From contig NZ_CABTXF010000044.1 of the NCBI RefSeq assembly GCF_902488755.1, positions 1 to 9,380 of the forward strand: a DNA stretch of 9,380 nt, written 5' to 3'. The DNA is from an uncultured Murdochiella sp. (GTDB lineage Bacteria; Bacillota; Clostridia; Tissierellales; Peptoniphilaceae). Below are positions 1-5,191 of the stretch, one piece after another (positions within the stretch are counted from its first letter, which is position 1; every line of letters starts with the position of its first letter). A program made the translations under genes and the position numbers. The notes under the pieces were generated by a model. It was not told the origin of the DNA. It did no database searches and was given only the letters and a program-made list of their open reading frames with translations.

Positions 1-16
1 TTATAATCTTACTCAA
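1..16 (-). CDS. Possible 5' end of a minus-strand gene leaving the left edge (first 5 codons)
   Basis: On the minus strand a TTG codon (16-14) is followed by codons reading M-S-K-I-I to the window edge. An AAAGGAG ribosome binding site (23-29) lies 6 nt upstream, and an extended -10 promoter (57-65) lies about 40 nt upstream. Spacing and order are what a real gene start would show. Five codons are too few to identify a product. The alternative is that this is only the base of the plus-strand terminator hairpin that overlaps it. Confidence 0.35.
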
Positions 17-81
17 GAGGTGCTCCTTTCGATGCAACGGGTTTTTGGTCAAACACATTGTATCAGAGCACCTCTTTTTAT
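15..81 (+). terminator. Long inverted repeat followed by a T-tract; intrinsic terminator on + or regulatory hairpin
   Basis: AAGAGGTGCTC (15-25) and GAGCACCTCTT (66-76) are perfect 11-bp inverted repeats. A second helix, GATGCAA (31-37) with TTGTATC (58-64), can stack inside with one G-U pair. The 3' arm runs straight into TTTTTATTTT, so on + this has the form of a rho-independent terminator for a gene left of the window. The same DNA also contains a minus-strand promoter and ribosome binding site, so its true role is ambiguous. Confidence 0.6.
57..65 (-). promoter_or_regulatory. Extended -10 promoter (TGATACAAT)
   Basis: The minus strand reads TGATACAAT, an extended -10 element with the TGn motif. 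No good -35 hexamer is seen at 17 bp, as is common for extended -10 promoters. It would start transcription near position 50 and give a leader of about 34 nt before the TTG at 16. The 19 bases GAGGTGCTCTGATACAATG here match 17/19 of the sequence upstream of the regulator at 4401-4916, which raises confidence that it is functional. Confidence 0.4.
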
Positions 82-296
82 TTTGTTGAAAGTGTCACAT
101 ATGTCTTACTACATTACACGAATGGATTTTGCGATAAAAATGTTTTTGTTCCCTCTTTTTTCCACATCAAAAGAAACAAGAGAAAACAAGAAGAACGAAA
201 ATGGAACAGAATGTAGCGATGCGACAGGAAAAAGAGATTCTTTCGCAACAACGTATCCGTTACAATGAAGATACGACGTAAAGAAGAGGTGCCAAT
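82..296. other. AT-rich leader of the helicase gene; weak promoter candidates and one tiny ORF
   Basis: No convincing gene of normal size lies here. TTGAAA (86-91) with TACATT (110-115) at 18 bp, and TACAAT (261-266) with a poor -35, are possible plus-strand promoters. ATG at 201 opens a 26-codon ORF ending TAA at 281 (MEQNVAMRQEKEILSQQRIR, then six more residues). Its composition is protein-like but it has only a weak purine-rich ribosome binding site. A second 11-codon ORF (265-300) overlaps the helicase start as ATGA. Neither small ORF is supported beyond its sequence. Confidence 0.3.
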
Positions 297-2210
297 ATGA
301 CCGTGTTTACTCCCATACAAAAACAAGCCATCGCTCATCAAGAAGGTCCCTGCCTTGTGCTTGCTGTACCCGGCGCAGGCAAAACAACCATCTTGCTGGA
401 ACGGCTTCATCAGCTGGAAGCATCGGGCATTGCCATCTCCTCCATTGCTTCGATTACCTTCTCCCGTCAGCAGGCTATTGATATGAAAAACCGCTACAGT
501 GCAAAGTACGGAGAAAGCTGCGCGGTATTTTCCACCATCCACGCTTTTTGCTATCGTATTCTGCGGGAATATGCGGCGGAAAAACATATCCGCTTGGAAT
601 TAATGGAAGCTTCCACGGCGTATAACAAATATCGTGTTGTGGAAGCACTCTATCGTCAGCTGTTGCACCGCCCCATGCCGGAAGATGAACGCAATGCCTT
701 TTTTCGTCTGGACAGTTACATGAAAAACACGTTGCAGAGTGCTGACCAAGCCAAGAAAAAAACCGCCACCCGCTGCTCCCATTTTGAAGCGCTTCAAAAC
801 GCCTATCAGCAATTTAAAGCGGAGCATCATCTCATTGATTTTGATGATATGCTCTGGCGCACCTTGCAATTGCTTGATCAGGAGGAAACGATACGGAAAC
901 GTTGGCAGCAAAAATACCCGTACTTTCAAGTGGACGAAGCGCAGGACACCTCACTCGTACAATGGCGAATTCTGCATCTTCTGAGCGCGCCAGAAAACAA
1001 TATTTTCATTGTGGCAGATGATGATCAGTCTATTTATGGCTTTCGAGGGGCGGATCCCAAATATCTGTTGAACGTGAAAACCCTTTTTCCGGATACAAAA
1101 ATCCTTTTTATGCAAGATAACTACCGATCCACGAAAAATATCGTAAAACTCTCTGCCGGATTGATTCGAGAAAACACAACACGTTATGGAAAAACCGCAA
1201 AAAGCGAAACGGAAAGCAGCGAAAAAACGCAGGTCATTCTGACGCATTCTCTTCGCGCCCAAACCGATCGTCTTTGTCGTGACTTGCCAAGCGATCAGGT
1301 GCAAGGAAGCGTCGCTGTCCTATATCGAAATAACATGTCTGCTCTCGCTCTGATGGATGCCTTGGATCGCCGAAACATCCCATTTCAACTTCGTTCCGAT
1401 GTTGATCGTTATTTTCATCATCCGGTTCTCAATGATATTTTCGACTTTTTCACCTTGGCGATGGATCCATGTGATGTTGCCTGTTTTTCGCGCATTTACT
1501 ATAAAATGAATCAATTTCTGAAAAAAAGTTTTCTGACCACACTGGAATCCACCCCTATCGGAGAAACGGTATGGCAACAGCTTCTTGCGGCAGAAGAAAC
1601 ACAAAACACATTCTATCAAGATCGCCTTATGTTTCTTGAAGATGCGTTTTTACGTATACAAACGGCGACACCAAAACAGGCAATCGCCATCCTTTATGAA
1701 GAGATCGGCTATAAACAATTTCTCAAAGAGCGTGCTCGACGCAGCGCAAATGCCGTTTCGATTGAAGCTCGTCTCATTGAATGGTTGGAAGATTGTGCAA
1801 GCTACTGTACAACGTATCCCGCTTTTCGTAAGCGTCTTCGAGAGCTGGAAGAACGCAGTCAAAGGGATTGGAAAGAAGAAACAGAGATTGTAGAAAAAGA
1901 GGACTTCGCATCGACCATTCAGCCGTCTCCGGTAGTCCTCTCCACCATTCATGGCGCAAAAGGTTTGGAATACGATACGGTTTGGCTGATGGATCTCATT
2001 CAGACGGAATTCCCTTCCTCCTTGGCGTTAGAAGAATACGCTGCCGGAAATTCCGATTTGCTGGAAGAGGAGCGCCGCCTGTTCTATGTCGGTATGACAC
2101 GCGCCAAACGTCGTTTGCGGCTGATGGGGCGTGAAGCCGTTTGGGATCGTCCGGTCAAGCATTCTCAATTCATAGATGAATTGGCAGGCAAACGCCGAAA
2201 GATAACGTAG
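297..2210 (+). CDS. ATP-dependent DNA helicase, UvrD/Rep (SF1A) family
   Basis: This 637-residue protein has the whole superfamily 1A helicase motif set in order: Q motif TPIQKQAI (5-12), Walker A AVPGAGKT (23-30), motif Ia around SITFSRQQ (52-59), Walker B VDEAQD (212-217), motif III ADDDQSIYGFRGA (240-252), motif IV DNYRS (274-278), motif V HGAKGLEY (552-559) and motif VI VGMTRAK (598-604). Such enzymes translocate 3'-5' on single-stranded DNA and unwind duplexes or strip proteins in repair and recombination. It is shorter than PcrA/UvrD (about 720 residues), ends just after motif VI, and lacks their C-terminal extension, so it is probably an accessory UvrD-like helicase rather than PcrA itself. 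The ATG at 297 follows an AAGAGGTG ribosome binding site (284-291). It is convergent with the phosphoesterase cluster and has no plus-strand partner in the window. Confidence 0.95.
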   Translation: MTVFTPIQKQAIAHQEGPCLVLAVPGAGKTTILLERLHQLEASGIAISSIASITFSRQQAIDMKNRYSAKYGESCAVFSTIHAFCYRILREYAAEKHIRLELMEASTAYNKYRVVEALYRQLLHRPMPEDERNAFFRLDSYMKNTLQSADQAKKKTATRCSHFEALQNAYQQFKAEHHLIDFDDMLWRTLQLLDQEETIRKRWQQKYPYFQVDEAQDTSLVQWRILHLLSAPENNIFIVADDDQSIYGFRGADPKYLLNVKTLFPDTKILFMQDNYRSTKNIVKLSAGLIRENTTRYGKTAKSETESSEKTQVILTHSLRAQTDRLCRDLPSDQVQGSVAVLYRNNMSALALMDALDRRNIPFQLRSDVDRYFHHPVLNDIFDFFTLAMDPCDVACFSRIYYKMNQFLKKSFLTTLESTPIGETVWQQLLAAEETQNTFYQDRLMFLEDAFLRIQTATPKQAIAILYEEIGYKQFLKERARRSANAVSIEARLIEWLEDCASYCTTYPAFRKRLRELEERSQRDWKEETEIVEKEDFASTIQPSPVVLSTIHGAKGLEYDTVWLMDLIQTEFPSSLALEEYAAGNSDLLEEERRLFYVGMTRAKRRLRLMGREAVWDRPVKHSQFIDELAGKRRKIT

Positions 2211-2280
2211 TTAACTATCTATCAGGCAAAGTGCAAGGACTCCCTGTAGTATCGTCGTCAAATTGTCGGAATCTGTCTCG
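2211..2280. other. Convergent intergenic gap without an obvious terminator
   Basis: Two genes converge on these 70 bases. TAGTTAACTA is a short palindrome at the end of the helicase gene, but I see no GC-rich stem followed by a T-run on either strand. Termination may be factor-dependent, or the two transcripts may overlap. Confidence 0.4.
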
Positions 2281-2838
2281 TTATACCGCTCCCTGTGGGC
2301 GCGACGAGCGAAAGCAGTCACGTTTATTGATGGCTACCAATTCATCAAAAGTACGTGGACAGTAGTCTACAACATCCGCGCCGCAATTAAGTGCTTTGGA
2401 CAATTCCTTGGTACGCTCCCGCGTAAGGGAAGGGTGATTGTGAATGTGCCCATAGAGATGCCAAGTACCGTAATAGTAACCGTCCCATTCCAGCATAGGA
2501 TAATGAAACAACACGAGACGATGACGATGGTCGTAAACGACCGCATAAGAGATTATTTCTTCAAAATAACGATGCAACAAGGGATTCTCTTCAATACAAC
2601 GGTCATGATTGCCAAGAATAAGATGCAAATGACCGTTTAGACGTTCTAAATATTTCTCCGGCTCGGAGCAACGATGGATGAGATCGCCGACAATATAGAC
2701 ATCATCCGATATTTTCACTGTACGATTCCATCGTGCAATCATCGTTTCATCCATCTCCTCTACCGTAGAAAAAGGTCGATGGCTAAAACGAATGACTTCT
2801 TCATCACCGAAATGGCAATCGGCGATATAGTACTTCAT
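2281..2838 (-). CDS. Calcineurin-like metallophosphoesterase
   Basis: This 185-residue protein carries the metallophosphoesterase signature for a two-metal active site: DxH (D7, H9), GD (51-52), GNHD (76-79), a histidine in FHYP (H112) and GHIHNH (130-135). The length and the motif spacing fit the short, single-domain bacterial calcineurin-like hydrolases (COG4186-like). The substrate cannot be read from sequence; phosphodiester or phosphomonoester cleavage is the family chemistry. No signal peptide or membrane segment is visible, so it is probably cytosolic. The ATG lies 14 bp after the pseudouridine synthase stop, and its AGGAAG ribosome binding site touches that stop codon, so translation is probably coupled. 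It is the last gene of a three-gene minus-strand cluster. Confidence 0.88.
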   Translation of the reverse strand: MKYYIADCHFGDEEVIRFSHRPFSTVEEMDETMIARWNRTVKISDDVYIVGDLIHRCSEPEKYLERLNGHLHLILGNHDRCIEENPLLHRYFEEIISYAVVYDHRHRLVLFHYPMLEWDGYYYGTWHLYGHIHNHPSLTRERTKELSKALNCGADVVDYCPRTFDELVAINKRDCFRSSRPQGAV

Positions 2839-2852
2839 TTTGTTTTCGCTTC

Positions 2853-3581
2853 CTAAGCCCCTTCCGGGCGTTGACCCGCTGCCGTGCGCAGCTGCTCAAT
2901 TTCCTCTTTGCGCAAAGCGCGGTATTGTCCTTCTGCTAAATCGGCATCCAACACCAAAGGTCCCATGCGGTGACGATGTAAAGAAAGAACCGTGCGGTTT
3001 TCCGCCGCAAACATCCGTTTTACCTGATGATACTTTCCTTCGGTAATCGTCACGCTGATACTCCCGTCTTCGCGCAGCATAATCTTCGCCGGTGCAGTCA
3101 ATATCCCCTCCGGTTCAAGGAGAATGCCTTCGCCAAAGCGTGTAATGAGCCGTTCGTCAATCGGACGATCTACTTTGGCGAAGTATTCTTTTTCAATATG
3201 GTGACGCGGCGATAAAAGCGCATGAGCAAGTCTTCCGTCATCAGTTAATAAAAGCAGACCCGTGGTATCGCGATCTAAGCGGCCAACCGGAAAGACCGAA
3301 CGATGACGGTCTTCCGGTCGAAGAAGATCCAAAACCGTTGTCCGTTTATCGCGCGTTGCGGAAAGCACTCCCTTTGGTTTGTGCAGAAGAAAATACACAT
3401 AGCGTTGATACTGAATATCCTGTGTATCACACTGCACATGATCCGACTCGAGAATGACGCTCTTCGGAACGGTTACTGTCTCACCATTTACTCGTACTCT
3501 GCCGGATCGAATGAGCGCATTGACTTCTTTTCGCGATCCCAAACCTTGATGGGCGAGCCATTTATCCAGACGTATACGCAC
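2853..3581 (-). CDS. rsuA: RsuA-family 16S rRNA pseudouridine synthase
   Basis: This 242-residue protein begins with an S4 RNA-binding domain (about 1-48; RLDKWLAHQGLGSR, then SGRVRVNG). The RsuA/RluB/E/F catalytic domain follows, with GRLDRDTTGLLLLTDDG (100-116). D103 is the predicted nucleophilic aspartate that isomerises uridine. SPRHHIEKEY (125-134) and HQVKRM (186-191) are also typical. Length and motif wording are closest to RsuA, which modifies U516 (E. coli numbering) of 16S rRNA; a related RluB/RluE-type target cannot be excluded. The start is GTG at 3581, with a GAGGA ribosome binding site. It lies 15 bp behind the response regulator gene and 14 bp before the phosphoesterase gene, in an apparent operon. 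The last 12 or so residues are a short tail. Confidence 0.9.
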   Translation of the reverse strand: MRIRLDKWLAHQGLGSRKEVNALIRSGRVRVNGETVTVPKSVILESDHVQCDTQDIQYQRYVYFLLHKPKGVLSATRDKRTTVLDLLRPEDRHRSVFPVGRLDRDTTGLLLLTDDGRLAHALLSPRHHIEKEYFAKVDRPIDERLITRFGEGILLEPEGILTAPAKIMLREDGSISVTITEGKYHQVKRMFAAENRTVLSLHRHRMGPLVLDADLAEGQYRALRKEEIEQLRTAAGQRPEGA

Positions 3582-3596
3582 CGTTTCCTCGGCTTT

Positions 3597-4340
3597 CTAT
3601 TCTTCGCCGTGTTCGCCCAAAGCGTGACTGAGTTCGGTCGCATTTCGATACAAGGGGTCAATCGAATGCAAAAGGTAACCTTCTCCCCATTTTGTCGCAA
3701 TCAGTTCATCCATTTCAATCGCATTGAGCTTTTCCCGTAAGCGACGCACATAAACATCAATATTACGCTCATGCACCGCATCGATTTCCGTCCATAATTC
3801 GCGTGCTAAATCGGCGCGTGATAGAACCTTCCCCTTTTCTCGAATCAGCACCAAAAGTACCTCAAATTCTTTGCTAGTAAGCTGTACACTTTTTTCTTCG
3901 TGCTGCAGAATGCGGTGGATCATATCAATCTGCAAACCGAAAAGTTCTATCCGGAACGGATCTTCTTCAGCCTCTTTCGTCGTGCTCTGACTTCGAAGCA
4001 TTGCCCTTACACGGGCTTTTACTTCCAAAATATCCATAGGAAGGCGCACGACTTCCCGATATCCATACTCCAGTAAAAGAACGATGTGTTTCACCGAGGT
4101 GGATCGGGTCAGAATCATCGCCGGTAACGCACCTGCTGCCTCTAAGACAGTAAAGAAATCCAGGACATTGCCATCCTCCATCTCATCCGTCAGAATAGTC
4201 ATGTCCACAGTATTTCTTTGCAGGAGTTCTTCCGCCCGTTTTAGCGTAGTGCAAGACAGCACATCATATCCATCATAAGTGAATGCTGCAGATAAGTCTT
4301 CTACACTATCCGCATTCGGGTGTATAAGCAATAGCTGCAT
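3597..4340 (-). CDS. OmpR/PhoB-type response regulator with a degenerate receiver domain
   Basis: The 247-residue protein has a receiver-like N-terminal half (1-115) and a winged-helix DNA-binding domain of the Trans_reg_C type (about 128-226), including LTSKEFEVLLVLIREKGKVL (154-173), the recognition-helix stretch RNIDVYVRRLREKL (192-205) and WGEGYLL (218-224). The receiver keeps a candidate phosphorylatable D52 and T78. The usual acidic pair after beta-1 is missing (IHPNAD instead of a VDDD-like sequence), and the switch lysine is replaced by arginine (VVRLP, R99). It may therefore act without normal phosphorylation. No histidine kinase gene is next to it; rRNA and phosphoesterase genes follow instead. 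The ATG at 4340 has an AAAGGGGG ribosome binding site. A 20-residue tail follows the winged helix. Confidence 0.85.
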   Translation of the reverse strand: MQLLLIHPNADSVEDLSAAFTYDGYDVLSCTTLKRAEELLQRNTVDMTILTDEMEDGNVLDFFTVLEAAGALPAMILTRSTSVKHIVLLLEYGYREVVRLPMDILEVKARVRAMLRSQSTTKEAEEDPFRIELFGLQIDMIHRILQHEEKSVQLTSKEFEVLLVLIREKGKVLSRADLARELWTEIDAVHERNIDVYVRRLREKLNAIEMDELIATKWGEGYLLHSIDPLYRNATELSHALGEHGEE

Positions 4341-4365
4341 AGTGCCCCCTTTAATTCTCCCCTAT

Positions 4366-4393
4366 AGGATACCAAAGAATAGGAAAATGAAAA
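4366..4393 (-). promoter_or_regulatory. Candidate promoter for the regulator-rsuA-phosphoesterase operon
   Basis: TTTTCA (4388-4393) and TATCCT (4366-4371) are 16 bp apart on the minus strand, in the 60-bp gap before the response regulator start. Each matches consensus at 4 of 6 positions. CCTATAGG, an 8-bp palindrome at 4361-4368, overlaps the -10. Readthrough from the upstream gene is equally possible because no terminator is visible in the gap. Confidence 0.3.
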
Positions 4394-4400
4394 GGGTGTA

Positions 4401-4916
4401 TTACTCCTTCTCCTTTTCTGTCGCATTTAAGGAAGAATCCATAGTGTGCGGAAAAATAGCATCATAGTAAGACACTAATTGTTCTAATATCTCTTCATGT
4501 CGGCGATAGAAAGTGCTTCGTGAAAAGAACATCTCCGCACAGACACGTGATATCGAATACCCTTTATAATATCGATTCGTCAACAGCGCAACGTCTTCAT
4601 CAGAAAGATGCAGCAAAAGCAATTTCACCAACTGTACTTCGATTTTCAATCGTTCCAAGGTGGAGAAAAATTGCCGGCGCTCCATTTCCAACAAGAAAGA
4701 AAGGGAGGGCAAATCCGGACAAAGAGCATTCTCCGTTGTGTTCGACGAATTTGAAGGAAGCAAAGCGGCAGCATACCTTCCCCCCCCCTGCCACTCGCGA
4801 ACGACTTCATCGTCACGGTAGCGATCCAATTTTTCCTGATTCGCTTTGTACCGAGAGAGCAAACCAATAATGTGCATACGTATACGCGATTCTTTTTCTG
4901 TTCGTGAAGAGGTCAT
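4401..4916 (-). CDS. Small sigma-70-region-4-like / RinA-ArpU-like DNA-binding regulator
   Basis: The predicted 171-residue protein has a charged N-terminal part, a leucine-rich probably coiled-coil stretch (about 73-103) and a C-terminal helix-turn-helix. Key parts are LSDEDVALLTNRYYKGYSI (104-122) and FFSRSTFYRRHEEIL (130-144). This layout resembles phage late-transcription activators (RinA/ArpU, DUF1492-like) and sigma-factor region 4. No phage genes accompany it, so its targets are unknown. I chose the ATG at 4916 because AAAGGAGGA lies just upstream (4921-4929). The longer in-frame ATG at 5006 lies inside the predicted -10 element and so would not be on that transcript. A run of nine G on the coding strand (4780-4788 as C) encodes G44-G46. 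A one-base slip in either direction meets a stop before the helix-turn-helix. Confidence 0.7.
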   Translation of the reverse strand: MTSSRTEKESRIRMHIIGLLSRYKANQEKLDRYRDDEVVREWQGGGRYAAALLPSNSSNTTENALCPDLPSLSFLLEMERRQFFSTLERLKIEVQLVKLLLLHLSDEDVALLTNRYYKGYSISRVCAEMFFSRSTFYRRHEEILEQLVSYYDAIFPHTMDSSLNATEKEKE

Positions 4917-4920
4917 ACCA

Positions 4921-4947
4921 TCCTCCTTTCTTCTCCCTGCGGAGAAG
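4921..4947 (-). promoter_or_regulatory. Ribosome binding site with abutting 7-bp hairpin
   Basis: On the minus strand CTTCTCC-GCAG-GGAGAAG (4947-4930) is a perfect 7-bp stem with a 4-nt loop. It is followed at once by AAAGGAGGA (4929-4921) and, 4 nt later, ATG. The hairpin sits in the leader expected from the promoter at 5005-5013 and may affect ribosome access. It also settles the start codon of the downstream regulator. Confidence 0.5.
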
Positions 4948-5004
4948 GTTCTATATGCTTCATTCCGTCTTCTGTGTATCCGTCCGGACTTCGGTGGTGT
5001 CCTC

Positions 5005-5013
5005 ATTGTATCA
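5005..5013 (-). promoter_or_regulatory. Extended -10 promoter (TGATACAAT) upstream of the small regulator
   Basis: The minus strand reads TGATACAAT, with no good -35. Transcription would begin near 4998 and give a leader of about 80 nt. The flanking sequence GAAGTGCTTTGATACAATG is nearly the same as that at the left edge of the window (17/19), which suggests a shared promoter class. Confidence 0.45.
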
Positions 5014-5123
5014 AAGCACTTCCTATTTCTTATCTCGCATGTGCTTCATCCTGTCCCATGAATAAGACAAGATGGTAATAGTTTTTCATTATAATGTAAA
5101 TTTATCCTTTTCTCCATAAAATA
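5014..5123. other. Intergenic spacer between the groESL terminator and the regulator promoter
   Basis: AT-rich sequence with no supportable ORF. ATTATAAT (5088-5095) gives a TATAAT hexamer on either strand, with poor -35 partners. ATCTTGTC (5073-5066) and GACAGGAT (5055-5048) on the minus strand can form an 8-bp stem with one G-U pair. A small RNA or a second promoter for the regulator is possible but not shown. Confidence 0.3.
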
Positions 5124-5163
5124 AAAACTGCAATAAAGCGAAATTTCGCTTTATTGCAGTTTT
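5124..5163 (-). terminator. 40-bp perfect palindrome; bidirectional rho-independent terminator of groESL
   Basis: AAAACTGCAATAAAGCGAAA (5124-5143) is followed directly by its exact reverse complement (5144-5163). In RNA this forms a long hairpin with a very small AT loop. On the minus strand the stem runs into TTTTTATTTT, giving a strong terminator 28 bp after the groEL stop. T-runs at both ends could let it work both ways. Confidence 0.9.
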
Positions 5164-5191
5164 ATCAGCTTATTTTTTATTCAGCGACCGA

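Noticed and set aside
20..268. 82-codon plus-strand ORF
   Set aside because: It starts inside the hairpin, has no ribosome binding site, and its composition (low-complexity, frame-random) does not look like a protein.
756..762. Seven-A run in the helicase gene as a frameshift site
   Set aside because: The helicase is intact through all motifs and the run encodes ordinary lysines; no alternative frame product of interest follows.
2388..2405. AAGTGCTTTGGACAAT-like third copy of the shared promoter sequence on +
   Set aside because: It lies inside the phosphoesterase coding region, lacks the TACAAT hexamer and points away from any gene start, so chance resemblance is more likely.
2263..2640. 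125-codon plus-strand ORF opposite the phosphoesterase
   Set aside because: It is antisense to a gene with a complete metallophosphoesterase motif set and shows no domain of its own.
4401..4916. Prophage remnant, suggested by the RinA/ArpU-like regulator
   Set aside because: No integrase, terminase, structural gene or attachment repeat lies nearby, and its neighbours are core chromosomal genes.
4917..5006. 30-codon N-terminal extension of the small regulator from ATG 5006
   Set aside because: That ATG overlaps the predicted -10 element, whereas the ATG at 4916 has an excellent ribosome binding site; the extension is also very arginine-rich and unlike the rest.
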